Assembly: GCF_000499845.2 (NCBI RefSeq)
Contig: NC_023754.2
Coordinates: 25,458,611-25,522,610 of the forward strand
Source of the DNA: Phaseolus vulgaris
Lineage: Eukaryota > Streptophyta > Magnoliopsida > Fabales > Fabaceae
Length of the DNA: 64,000 nucleotides
Reading direction: 5' to 3'
Both the position numbers and the translations under genes were made by a program. The notes beneath the pieces were generated by a model. That model did no database searches. It was not told the origin of the DNA and saw only the letters and a program-made list of their open reading frames with translations. Positions 1 to 11,041 of this stretch are shown here, in pieces (the stretch's first letter is position 1; the number at the start of each line of letters is the position of its first letter).

Positions 1-394
1 CCCACTCACCCTCTTTCATCTGTAGAACCTCAAACTCCTTCCGAAGAGCTTGGAGCTGTGCTCTTTTGATTCTGGTGGAACCCTGGTACTTCTGCTTCAT
101 AGAGTCCCAGATGTGCTTGGCAGTGTCTTTGTTGAGAATCGTCTCCATAATGGTTCGATCAATGGCTTGAAACAAATAATTCTTGGCCTTCAAGTCTTTC
201 AACTTCTGGTCTGCAAGTGATTTTTGTTGTGCTTCAGTAAGCACTACTCCTTCTGTTGCAGCAGGGACTCCAGTCTCCACCAAACTCCAGTACTCCTTTG
301 AGCGAAGAAAATTTTCCATAAGCATGGACCAATGATCGTAATGGCCATCAAACTTAGGAATTGCAGGTTGAACGAAGTTATTTTCAGTTGCCAT
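1..394 (-). CDS. Copia retrotransposon gag, N-terminal part, cut by window edge
   Basis: Reading leftward from the ATG at 394 the frame is open for 131 codons to the window edge. The protein begins MATENNFVQPAIPKFDG and continues with the pattern 'YDHWSMLMENFLRSKEYW' and later 'IWDSMKQKYQGSTRIKRAQL'. These are hallmarks of the DUF4219/UBN2 gag region of plant Copia (TNT 1-94-like) polyproteins. The ATG lies 84 bases downstream of a tRNA-iMet type primer-binding site and 99 bases inside the LTR, which supports the start. Protease, integrase and reverse transcriptase would lie to the left, outside the window. No stop or frameshift is seen in the visible part, so the element could be intact, but this cannot be judged here. 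Confidence 0.85.
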   Translation of the reverse strand, partial: MATENNFVQPAIPKFDGHYDHWSMLMENFLRSKEYWSLVETGVPAATEGVVLTEAQQKSLADQKLKDLKAKNYLFQAIDRTIMETILNKDTAKHIWDSMKQKYQGSTRIKRAQLQALRKEFEVLQMKEGEW

Positions 395-477
395 ACTTTG
401 AGTCTCTCTCTTCTCACTCTTTTCTCTTCTTAAGAAACTGCAGTTTCTTTTCTCTCACAATCAGGCCCTGTGATAGG

Positions 478-489
478 GCTCTGATACCA
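478..489 (-). other. Primer-binding site of the left Copia element
   Basis: On the minus strand this reads TGGTATCAGAGC, the standard Copia primer site complementary to the 3' end of initiator tRNA-Met. It lies three bases from the LTR end. Confidence 0.85.
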
Positions 490-492
490 GAT

Positions 493-723
493 TGTTGTAA
501 CCACTAAGCACAAATTACGTTACAGAAATATCTGAACAAACAATCTTCTTATAATTTGAAATATGCTGTTGGCTTATATAAGCCTTACAATGAGATAAAA
601 TAGGAAACAAACAGTCCACGTTTTACTAGTCCTAATGACATGGTAAATGGCTAAGGAAATAGTCAGACTCTACCTACATGTACTAAATAATAGGATTTAT
701 TAACTTCCACTATAACTCCAACA
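493..723 (-). mobile_element. 5' LTR of the left Copia element (231 bp)
   Basis: The LTR is bounded by the inverted ends TGTTG and CAACA and abuts the primer-binding site. On the minus strand it starts TGTTGGAGTTATAG and carries a TATA motif in the palindrome GGCTTATATAAGCC near 572-585. The flanking bases 724-728 (ttaat) would be one copy of the target-site duplication. The partner LTR is outside the window, so this cannot be confirmed. Confidence 0.8.
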
Positions 724-2358
724 TTAATTAACACTATCTATCGTCCTTCAAAGAAGTACCTACCCCCACCTAGTTGCATGTGTAAAACAATTGATAGGGA
801 AAAGAAGGTTCCGATAGATCTCCTAAAAAGCAGGGACACTGTACAAGTTGGAAATACTACCTACAACCTTTCTTTGATTTGATCTGTTTCTCTGTCCTTC
901 AATCCTACGGTTTTAATAGCATACCATCTTCACAGCAAAAAATTTAAAAAAGCATTCAAACAAGTTTTAATAAAAAGTCATGTAGCTAGTACATACAAGT
1001 AAAGCTAAGAATGTAAGACTTTGATTCCTTTACTTTTTGTCTCTCTTTCTCTCTCCCCATCACACACACATTAAATAAATAAACAAATTAAGATTTGTTT
1101 TTCATATATAAAAATGAAAGGCTGATAAAGCTGATTTCATGTAATCAAAACAGTTTTACAGTGCCACATGAAAGATGCACTTTAGTTCGATGCATCATGC
1201 ATCCCTTTGCTTCCTGACTCACCCATTATACCACATGAATTATGCATGATCATCACATTTTGGTTCCAGGCTGAAGATCAAATAAATACTCATGAAAAAT
1301 ACCAACTAGTGTTTCATTTTAGATTTATGTAAACACAATTTGTTATGAGACCAAATTTTCTTCTAATAAAGAAACTGGGTTTTAATTATGGATAAAAACA
1401 TCTTTAGAAAGAAAGACTCAAGAAACTACAAGATACTGTGCAGAAAATTGAGATTAGGTAAAATCAAAAAGAGAACTGAAATGTTCAGAGCTGTGCGAAT
1501 GAATCATTGGGTCCCCTTAGGCTTTTACATAGTAATTTTCAAATGGAGGCAGCCTTTTAACTGGTCAGTGATTGGTCATAGGTAAAGTGTGTAGGTGAAT
1601 TTGATTTGTGACATGAGATTCAATTTGTAGAATTGTGGCTTTAGAAAGAGAATTTTACCCAACTATTAACACCAACTTAAATTTATTGTCACAGTTATTA
1701 TACAGAATGAAAAGGGAGGAGAGTGTGTTGGTGAGATGGGAACACGAGGATCAAGAAGGTCCCAAATTTCCCCGACCCAACAGTATGGTAGAATTTATAA
1801 GACACTGCTTTCTGTCTTTCAATTTCAACTTTAGACCAAATCTTCAACCTATTTAAAACTAAACCAACTCTTATCATTCAACTGCTTGTAAAATCAAAAA
1901 CATATTCTACATTTCCTTTCTCTTTTGCTTTTAAACTAGAGAGTTGGCTTTTTAGTGGGTTTTATTTCATTTTGGTATTAGTTAAATATCAAAATACACC
2001 TAATATTGTTTAACAACCATCTCTCGATGTTAATCCCACATCACAACATATAAACAAATATTTATTAAGAGAAAATAGCCTTTTATATGAATATTTTATC
2101 TAAAAAATCAACTCTTAACTTTTAATTGAAACATACTATATAATAAGGTAAAAATTAAAAATAATAATAACATTTTTTAATCTGCATATAGGAAAAGACA
2201 CACGAACCAATTAAGCTTTTAAAATATATTCTGATACACTTTATTAAATAAATATCTATTTGACAAATTTATTTTAATAATGTAATAATATATTAATAAT
2301 TTAATTAAAATTTGAGAGATATATAACTAAAATATTTATATAATTAGTTTTGAAGTGA
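724..2358. other. AT-rich intergenic DNA, no gene recognised
   Basis: Two short frames occur (1388-1585 and 1635-1856) but neither resembles a known protein. I see no RNA gene here. Confidence 0.5.
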
Positions 2359-2902
2359 TTGATGGGTTATCAATCTATAGTGTTATTTGTTAAATGAGGA
2401 AAGATAACAAATAATTTAAGAAATAAAACAAAGTTAAAACAATATTATAAAAATCATTAAATAAAAATTTAATTTTAAAAGAATAATTATTATATTAATT
2501 AAATTAAATAATATTTTATAATTTGAAAAATTATTAATATTTAAAATATTTTTTAAATTTATAAACTATTTTTTAAATTAATATCTATTTATTTAATTGA
2601 TATCTAATTAGTTACCAACGTTTTAATTATTAATTTTATAATCTAAAATAATAGATAGTTAAAATATTCACAAATAATTAAATATTAATTTAAAAATGAT
2701 TTATAAATTTTATTAATAATAAAAATTATTTTAGATAACAATAATTTGTGTAATTTTAAAATAATATTTAATTTAATCAATATAATAATTAATTATGTTT
2801 TATTTTTAAAATTATTTATTATTTAATAATTTTTTTATAATGATATTTAAAAAAATAAAATAAAACAATATCATTTTAATATAGTGATAGCAACTTATCA
2901 AA
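2359..2902. repeat. Large fold-back (inverted-repeat) element, about 540 bp
   Basis: The two halves are imperfect reverse complements over about 250 bp each. Segments near 2481-2520 and 2755-2800 match as inverted copies sharing TTATATT(A/G)ATTAAATTAAAT. The inner parts near 2548-2600 and 2680-2720 match through AAATTTATAAA and TTTTTAAATTAATAT. The outer ends are looser (TTGATGGGTTATC at left, ACTTATCAA at right). This resembles a fold-back or long-TIR MITE. No target duplication is clear, so the exact ends are approximate. Confidence 0.6.
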
Positions 2903-5429
2903 ATAGTTAAATACATTCTTAAGAATTAGAAGATTTCCATTTATTAACTATATATTTAGTAAAATCTCTAATATACTCATTAAATAATAAAATTTAAGAA
3001 ATAAAAATTTGATTGATAACTTATCAACAGGTCAATATGTGTCCTATATTTTATTCTTTTAAAATCCAATACTAGTTGTAAATAAAAATATAAGGGAAGT
3101 AATAAATATAAAATATTAAAATGTAATCACGTTTATGTTATTAAATTAACTAATCAAAATTTTAAAAATACTTCAAATTTTGGTTTAATATTTTTCTCAA
3201 AATGAAATTATAGTTACTTTAGAATGTCACAAGAATTGATTTTTTTTATATTATATTTTGCAGGCATATATGCAAAATGTCTGATTAATATAAAAACAGC
3301 ATAGTTTTCTATATTAGTGTTAGGGTAATTTGATACTCAACTAATTAAAGATAGTTTTCTACTGTGTTACTATTTTATCTTTTTTAGAAATAATTAATCA
3401 AGATTGGGCATATGACACTTTTTTATGTGATGTCGGGGTCGAACCAGTAATACGATGGTTTTGAGTCGGACTCAATAATAGGTGAAAATACTATGAAAAT
3501 GATGAAAAGTGTTTTTTTACTTTGTAATTGAAGATGATAATTGTGAAAATTAATTGAATAGGCAGGATTGCAATTAATTGGGGACATAGATCAGATTAGG
3601 ACAAAATGAAAGAGGAACAATAATGTACCGGAAAACATATGGCCTCCTCAAGCAGAACAACAATCGAAAGCCTCCTCAAGTAGAACAACAATCGAAAATC
3701 ACTATTTAAATTTAATGCAAAATTATTTTATATTTTATTTTTTAAAATTATGATTATTTCAATAATTTATTTCTATGTAATAATATATTAATTATTTTTA
3801 CATATATTCATTATTTTTCATCTAAAAATTATTACAATTATGAATATTATCATTTTATTTTTTTAATTGAAACTCAAATATAAAAAAAATAACTCATATT
3901 TTATTATTCAAATATTTTAAAATACAAGAATAAATTTGTAAACTTACATTTTACATATTTAAACAAAATTTATTATTTCTTCCTAACTATCACATCACTC
4001 AAATTTCAATAAATAATTATCATAAAAATTCACCATAACATCTTTCTATTCAAACAATCTCACATATTACATCCTCTCAAATCCTCACACATCCACTTCT
4101 TCAAATTCTCACAAATCTTCTCCTTAATAAAAAAAAACACCCTTACTAACTAAACAGATTTATTAGCTTAATATAATGAATCAGTAAAGATGAATGAAGT
4201 CTCCATTCTTAGCCACAAAGAACCCTTATAGGACATCAACGTTTCCATCAAAATCATTCTTAAAACTAAGATCTCTTAATATTATTGAATATTGATTTGT
4301 CTTTGCAAGATTCCGTCTTTGCATTTTTATATGTGGTTTTGTTCCTTTTTTTTTTTTTATTTTGGCAAATTGTTTTTTAAGACGGTGGATTCCAATGTGT
4401 CTTGGTGATAATTATACTCATAGTTTGTAAAACTTTAATTGTTACTAATACTTTTTTTTTCATTTTTTTTTTGTCTAAATGTAAAGGCATGATGAACCGC
4501 TATTATGGTGAAACTCATTCAGTGGGATGTGTAAAGACTGAAGACATGATGAAAGGTTTGTGAAGCACCTACAGAGTACAGAGCTATTGTCTCAAATTAA
4601 GGAAGAACAGAAACTAAAACTGTCACAAGTAGATGGTGATTGATATACGCATACAAATTAGAGTGCTAAGGTAGATAAGAAAGAATCGCATAATTTTAAT
4701 TTGCATTAGTACTGTTTAGAATTTTAAATATTAATCAATAATAATAATAATATACGTTTTAACAAATAATATTTAATACATGATATATACATGTGTAGAG
4801 GGACGAACTCAAGAAGGAATGTTTTGCAGGATATAGTGCCCAGATAGTATTTTAATATTAAGAGACAAATGCAAAGAATAGGAGAGCAGCGATTGGTTAC
4901 GTGATTAAGTGTGATGTGGGCTTAAATAACAAAAAAGAGATCCTTTCCGTCTTTGCTTTGTTTCTTCATCCATCCATTCTCTTGTAATTATAATTTTCAC
5001 ATTACCTTAACATAGAAATTACCATTTACCAATTAAACTTATCCCAAAACTCACTCAAGCTTTTTAAATTCAATTATTCCCCATCACCTATTTTACATCT
5101 TAAAAAAACATAGAATATTGTCCTGCTTTCAATTCATCAAATCAAACAATAGGTAGCAACACTTGAAAAAGGCAAAAAAGAGTAACTGATACAGGTGAAT
5201 AAATTCAAAATAACAATTAAACATCATTAATTAATAGACATAACGTTTAGTAACATCTCACGCAGCCACCACCCACACTTTTACGGTTTAATAGTAGAGA
5301 GAACCAAAATAAGGAAGTCAGGGCAAAGCGTTACAGTAAGAAAAGAAAAACACATTGCTCTCAACTCTTTTATTGTGGGTGAGTTAGTGTTTTTGTTCAT
5401 CTGAGTTTCATCACAATTTGCCAATACAA
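2903..5429. other. AT-rich intergenic DNA upstream of the ankyrin gene
   Basis: I recognise no gene. The last few hundred bases must contain the promoter and 5' UTR of the ankyrin gene starting at 5430, but no convincing TATA box was seen. Confidence 0.5.
3642..3697. repeat. Two-copy 28-bp tandem repeat
   Basis: The unit begins GCCTCCTCAAG and ends AACAACAATCGAAA. The second copy follows directly with one base changed. Confidence 0.8.
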
Positions 5430-7431
5430 ATGGCGAAATCGAGCAAAGATCCGACGTATCCACCGATAAAGGCAGACCAATACTTAAACAGCCCGGTTCA
5501 CTACGCGGTGGCGATTCGTGACCACGCTAAACTTTCTAGAATAATTTCTTCTCTTCCCCGACTTCCCGACCCTGCCCGAGTCATCACAGAGTCCGACTCC
5601 CTCGCTCACGAGCGACTCGCGGAAAAAATCTCCGCCGTGCTTGACCGTCGCGACGTGCCGCTCCGCGAGACGCCCCTCCACCTCGCCGTCCGCCTCAACG
5701 ACATCGTCGCCGCGAGAGCCCTCGCTTCCGCCGGAGCTGACATCTCCCTCCACAATGGTGCTGGCTGGAACCCGCTCCAGGAAGCGCTTTGTCGGCGCGC
5801 CTCCGATGTCGCACAGCTCCTCGTTCGCCTCCACCACCGCGCCGCATGGGCGAAGTGGCGGCGACGCCTGCCGCGGCTCGTCGCCGCCCTCCGCCGTATG
5901 CGCGACTTCTACATGGAGATCTCGTTTCACTTCGAGAGCTCCGTGATCCCCTTCGTCGGAAAAATCGCTCCCTCCGACACGTACAAAATCTGGAAACGCG
6001 ACGGCAACCTCCGCGCTGACACCACCCTCGCTGGCTTCGACGGCCTCAAAATCCACCGCGCCGACCAGAGCTTCCTTTTCCTCGGCGACGGCGATGGCAA
6101 AGGCAACATCCCCGCCGGGTCTCTCCTCGTGCTCAACCGCGACGATAGAAAAATCCTAGACGCGTTCGAGAATGCCGGAGCTCCGATGAGCGATTCTGAC
6201 GCGGCGGGGTTCTGCTCACAGAGCAGCGTCTACCGGCCGGGGATGGATGTAACAAAAGCAGAGTTAGTAGGTAGAACCAATTGGAGAAGACAAGAGAAGA
6301 TGGAGAACGTGGGAGAGTGGAAAGCTAGGGTTTACGAAGTGCATAACGTTGTTTTCAGTTTCCGGTCACGAAAAGTTGCTGCCGGTGAATCTGACGTGGC
6401 AGGGAGCGAGCAGGTTTTGCCATTGGAGCTGGATGAAGATGAAGACGGTTTTCTCGTTGCAGAGAATCCGAGTTTTGGAATCCCAGCGGCGAATAATTGC
6501 AATGCCGATAAGAGAAGACATAGTAGTTTTGTTCGAGAAGAACGAGAGTGGGTCCCGGTGGGCAGAAAAAGCGTGGATTTGCCTTCCATTTCGTTGGCGC
6601 CGCCTAGGAAATCTTCGGCAGTGGCGCCGCCTAAGGCGGAGCCACCTACGAAGGAGAAAGAATATTTGAGAAGTTTGCGGCCGGCGGTGTGGTTGACGGA
6701 GCAGTTTCCGTTGAAGACGGAAGAGCTGTTGCCGTTGTTGGACATTCTGGCGAACAAGGTGAAGGCAGTGCGGCGTCTTCGGGAGTTGCTCACGACAAAG
6801 TTTCCAGCGGGGAGTTTTCCGGTGAAGGTATGTGCGGTGGTTGACTATTGACCGTTGTTGTCTGTACTGTGTGAGTGTGTGGGACCGCATGAACTGAAAA
6901 TGATTAATTTGATAATTGGTTTGATTTGATTGATGGGTGTGCTGTGTGGGCTTTGCGAAAGATCGTGAATGATTTGATTTGTGATCGGACGGTGGTAATT
7001 GAAAGTGAAAAAGATTGTGTTTTTTGATGTCTTGTTTTTTTGTGGGGCAGGTGGCGATCCCGGTGGTCCCCACGGTGAGGGTGGTGGTCACGTTTACGAA
7101 GTTCGTGGAGCTGCAACCTGTGGAGCAGTTCTACACGCCGTTCTCGAGTCCTTCACATTTGCTCAGTGCAGATGATGATGATGATGATCTTGATGGTGAT
7201 CATAATCGGCAGAAATTAACAAGACAGAGTTCATCATCTTCTGGGGCCTCCACGTGGCTGAGACGAAGTACTAGTAGTAGCCAATCGTGGAGTAAGCACC
7301 AACAACGATGTTCTTCCGGGGCTCTGGATTCGGATCCTTTTTCTATTCCTGCTGGATATACGTGGACCAATAGTGGGGATGATTCGTCACGCAAAATGAA
7401 GAAGTCCAACTCTGTGAGAAAATCAAAGTGA
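5430..7431 (+). CDS. Ankyrin-repeat protein with GPCR-chaperone (ANKRD13-like) domain
   Basis: There are two exons, 5430-6827 and 7051-7431, joined in phase 0 (donor GTATGT, acceptor GGGGCAG), giving 592 aa. The first in-frame ATG is at 5430 (MAKSSKDPTYPP). Residues 20-45 (NSPVHYAVAIRD) and 80-135 (ETPLHLAVRLND, then GADISLHNGAGWNPLQEA) are ankyrin repeats. From about residue 138 onward the pattern fits the GPCR_chapero_1/ANKRD13 family of plant ankyrin proteins, including FHFESSVIPFVGKIAPSDTY, TYKIWKRDGNLRADTTLAGFDG and, after the splice, VTFTKFVELQPVEQFYTP. The tail is serine-rich with an acidic aspartate run. Animal ANKRD13 proteins bind ubiquitinated membrane cargo; the plant role is not established, so a trafficking role is only an inference. 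The first exon is much more GC-rich than its surroundings. Confidence 0.9.
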
Positions 7432-9632
7432 ACACTCACCACATAACAAAGTATCAAGTATGCAGCATTAATGGGAAGAGTTTTAAGACGAGAGAATTCC
7501 ACGAGAGATGTGAACCATTGTAGCAATGTGCCAAAAGCTGCATCAATTATCGTGTAAATATCCCGTATTGTTTTTTATTAATCAACTGGGGGCTTTGGGA
7601 TAACCGTGTTCATATAGAGGATCCTCAGCAAGTAGTTTTTAGAAAGTAAGAACTGAATTACTTGACTCAGTTTTGTTTTGTCTACCATAGTTATATAGAA
7701 ATTTGTTGTGTTTCATTTTTGGATCGGGTGCTGGGGCAGAGAAATAGATTATTTTATTTTTCGTGCATGTTTTTAGTTGAGTACATTTTGAAATGGTTTT
7801 TTGCCAATGCAGCCCTGGCCTTGAAGTTGTGGCCAAGTTTCCTGGTGGAATTGGCAATTCTCATTTGCTGTCTCATGTTTGATTAGTTTACAGGTTATAT
7901 AGTTTATGATTCTTAACATATATGAATTTTTAAGCAAAGTAATATTTATAAAGAAATTTTCACGTGACCTTTGAGAAAATCCGTTCTTAATCTCTGTTTC
8001 TTATGGGCAAATTTGAGAGGGTTATTGGAGTTCACTGAGGGAAGTAATATTTTTAACTCGTGCTAAAGAGATGTGAGATAAACTAAACTTGTAATATTTT
8101 ATATACGAAATTCTGTCTTTACTTTGTTCAACTAATCTCTCGAGACTAGTTCTTATTTTGTCACGACTTGTCACTATTTTTCATTACTTTTGTGAATGCT
8201 TGTTGGGCGTCAAGTGATTGGTAATGGATGTGAAAGCTGCTACTTGTAAGTTGTAACATCGTCTTAAACGCACGTGCAATGCCCTAATGATGTAAAGACA
8301 GAGTAATTAATGGGGGGAGAAGAATATGAATGACTGACGACTAAATTGAAAATATTGATCATGTCCTCTACCAAACACCGCCGTCCTCGTTGCCACAGGA
8401 TCTAAGACTCTTACCTTAAAATTTTAAGGGTCAACAATAACCAGCAACGATAGGGAGGAAAATGGTCAAAGACTCAAAGGCATATAACACTTTACTTTGT
8501 CAAAAGTAACCTTAATCAAGAGCACAATTTAGCATGTAATGCATTGTTGTACAAATGTATAGTGTTACATAAAAGACATTGCTCATGTTTTGCTCTAATG
8601 ACCAAAACAATTTTCGTACATTTCTCTGTGGAAGTGCAATACATTGAAGCAGTAGACAGAGCAGGAAATGTTTGATGTTAGATTGGAGAATGAGTAAAGA
8701 TGTTTGTGAATTGTAACCCTCTTTATTTTGACTGCAAATAGCGCCTACCCTGTTAGTTTAGTTATTCTGAAATGTACTGTGTATATTCATTTGGATCAGG
8801 CTCCACTCACTTTTACTCTGTCGCCACATTCAAGATTCAGTCTCCCTAGACATCAGTACAGACCAAGACATTTCCTGGAATCTTTATTCCTTTTACCCCA
8901 CTCTTTGGACTAAGTTTTTCCCTTTCCTTCTTTAAATTTCTCAATGTAACCTTGAACAAGATTTTTAATCCCAATTAACAAAGCCCGGGCCCTCAATAAC
9001 CCCACAAGGCTATTTCAACAAATATCACCAGTTTCTTCTTTATTCCTTTCATTTATGAAAAATGCAGATTTTACTCAAAAAAATTAAAAGGAAAGAGTGA
9101 ATTAGAAGCATTAACATCGTTGGCCTAAAGATAACACTCAACAAGAGGTCTTCGCAGTTTCCCAGGAAATGTGATTTTAAATTTCAAATTTAACAAAAAA
9201 AATACCACTAAACGAAGTTGATGCTTGAAGCAGTTCAAAGTTTTTATGACCAGAAGCTAATGTTGTACCCACAAAGTACAACAGGGTTCTCTTTAATTTA
9301 ATCTCTGATTTTGATGCGTCTTATTTTGCCTTCAAATGGTGTATGATAACACAATGATTGAGTGCTATTATAATAAATTAAGTAGAAGAGACGGGAACAA
9401 GGGAAATACATGCATTGATAGAACTGGACTATAAGGTGGTGCCAACATAATAATAAAACGACAAATACCCAATTCACATTGTCTGGAGGGACAAGGTTGA
9501 GAATTAAAAATTAAGAAAGGCATCACAAAGTTTGCTTAACAAGGCGGAAATATTCAACTTGGTGAATCTGCAAGTGTTGCTACGAAAACAACAACATAAA
9601 ACATGTATTAGGAAAAGAATAAAGAATGTATT
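7432..9632. other. 3' flank of the ankyrin gene and intergenic DNA
   Basis: The first few hundred bases are probably 3' UTR. No recognisable gene or RNA follows. Short frames at 7662-7886 and 8728-8913 look like chance. Confidence 0.5.
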
Positions 9633-9898
9633 TGTTGGGTTACTCGAGTGTAGTTATCTGAGAAGAAGAGAAACGAGAGAATAAATATGATTGTGGAAGA
9701 AGAAAAATGATTTATTCTCACACTATTTCAATGAGTCACAGCAGTATAATATATAATGTAAAATAAAATAGAAACAAGATATACTTAACAGACCTAAAAC
9801 ATCAACTTAAAAATAGAATACCATTCTAACGAATATTAAGACAATAAATTTGTGATTTTTTTCCTACTCATTTCGGTCACTGACAATCGAATCTAACA
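9633..9898 (-). mobile_element. Probable Copia-type LTR remnant or solo LTR (266 bp)
   Basis: The segment is bounded by TGTTGGG at left and CTAACA at right. On the minus strand it begins TGTTAGATTCGATTGTC, has a TATA-like TATATATTATACTGC, and continues with GAGAATAAATCATTTTTC and a TCTC-rich end, the usual layout of a short legume Copia LTR. No primer site or coding part adjoins it and no target duplication is visible, so it may be an old solo LTR. Confidence 0.45.
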
Positions 9899-10698
9899 CT
9901 GACAATCGAGTCAGACTAGGTAGCACCCATGTCTTTAACCATTATTGCTTAGTTTTCAACTCTTACACCTGGGAAAAACTTGTACATCTGATTCTATTAT
10001 AGTTTGCCAAAAATCACATCTGGTTAGATGTTGTAATATAACTTATTAAATAACAAATGACATGTAAAATGTAGACTTTGTAACCAAACATACTATATAA
10101 GGTACGGCATGATTCTTGGATCTATATGATTCACCGGCACGTGCCCGATTGATGTTGCAAATACGATATTTTTCAAGGCAAATGCTTTCTTATGTGTTTG
10201 ATTCATCAATGAAAAAGTTCATTATGAGGCCTCCCTCACGAAATTTGTTAAGATGTAGCAATCATTTAATGATCCATTGTTTCCGAGTAATGAAAAATGA
10301 GTTCCTAAACAAATCTAACAAAGCTTTAACAATTAATGTATTCTTCTTTTATTGTATGCACCGACAAATAGGATAGTGAAAGTCGGGGAGCGAAGCACCA
10401 AGTTGGGCTGATGGTGAATGGGGGGCAAGTGGTATTGGTGCTAAGGAGGATGATATCTCTTGTTATGGTTTATAGTTCAAAGGTTTTTGTGGGTTACCGT
10501 GGTGTATTAATTTCTATCCCTTTCTCTCTTCAAATCTATCACAAAACTTTGATCTCCTTTCTTATTAAGCTCCACCTCTTTATAGGAGAATAAATTTTCC
10601 ATATATATGGTACTAGAAAACAAATTTCAAAAAATTGCGAATTAGTTGGTCGATTCCCATGATTTTTGTTCTTGGTCAGACCTCTCAAAATGTACTTA
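9899..10698. other. Intergenic DNA, no gene recognised
   Basis: Short frames at 10116-10376 and 10411-10593 match no family I recognise. Confidence 0.4.
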
Positions 10699-10860
10699 AG
10701 GAATTTGAGGGGCTATTTTATCCCAAAATCAATGATTAGATATAACTCTTCAGGCTCTAGGGAATTTGAGGAACCAATCTCCCCAAAATCGATAACTAGA
10801 TATCACTCTTTGGACGATATGGGACTTGAGAGACCAATCTTCTCCAAACTGATGACTAGG
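10699..10860. repeat. Degenerate 60-bp tandem repeat, nearly three copies
   Basis: Each unit starts GGA(A/C)TTGAG and contains CCAAAATCRATRACTAGATAT or a close variant, at spacings of about 60 bases. Copies differ at many sites, so the array is old. Confidence 0.6.
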
Positions 10861-10868
10861 GGAATCCC

Positions 10869-11040
10869 TTTTTATGTTAATTAGTAGTTTTAGAAATTAG
10901 ACAAAACATTTTTATGTCAACCGCCAACGTTAGGGATTAGGCTGAAACCTTTTCTCTGTCAATTAATAGTATCAATAATTAGGATGAAGCCATTTTTTTT
11001 ATGTCAACTAGTAGTGCTTGGAATTAAGTAGAAGCCAACT
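10869..11040. repeat. Degenerate tandem repeat of about 42 bp, four copies
   Basis: Units share TTTTTATGTYAA, a TAGT or AACGT core, and ATTAGRMWGAARCC. This array directly follows the 60-bp array. Confidence 0.5.
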
Positions 11041-11041
11041 T

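Noticed and set aside
5484..6056. 190-codon frame on the minus strand inside the ankyrin exon
   Set aside because: It is the mirror of a GC-rich coding exon; the plus-strand frame has clear domains and this one has none.
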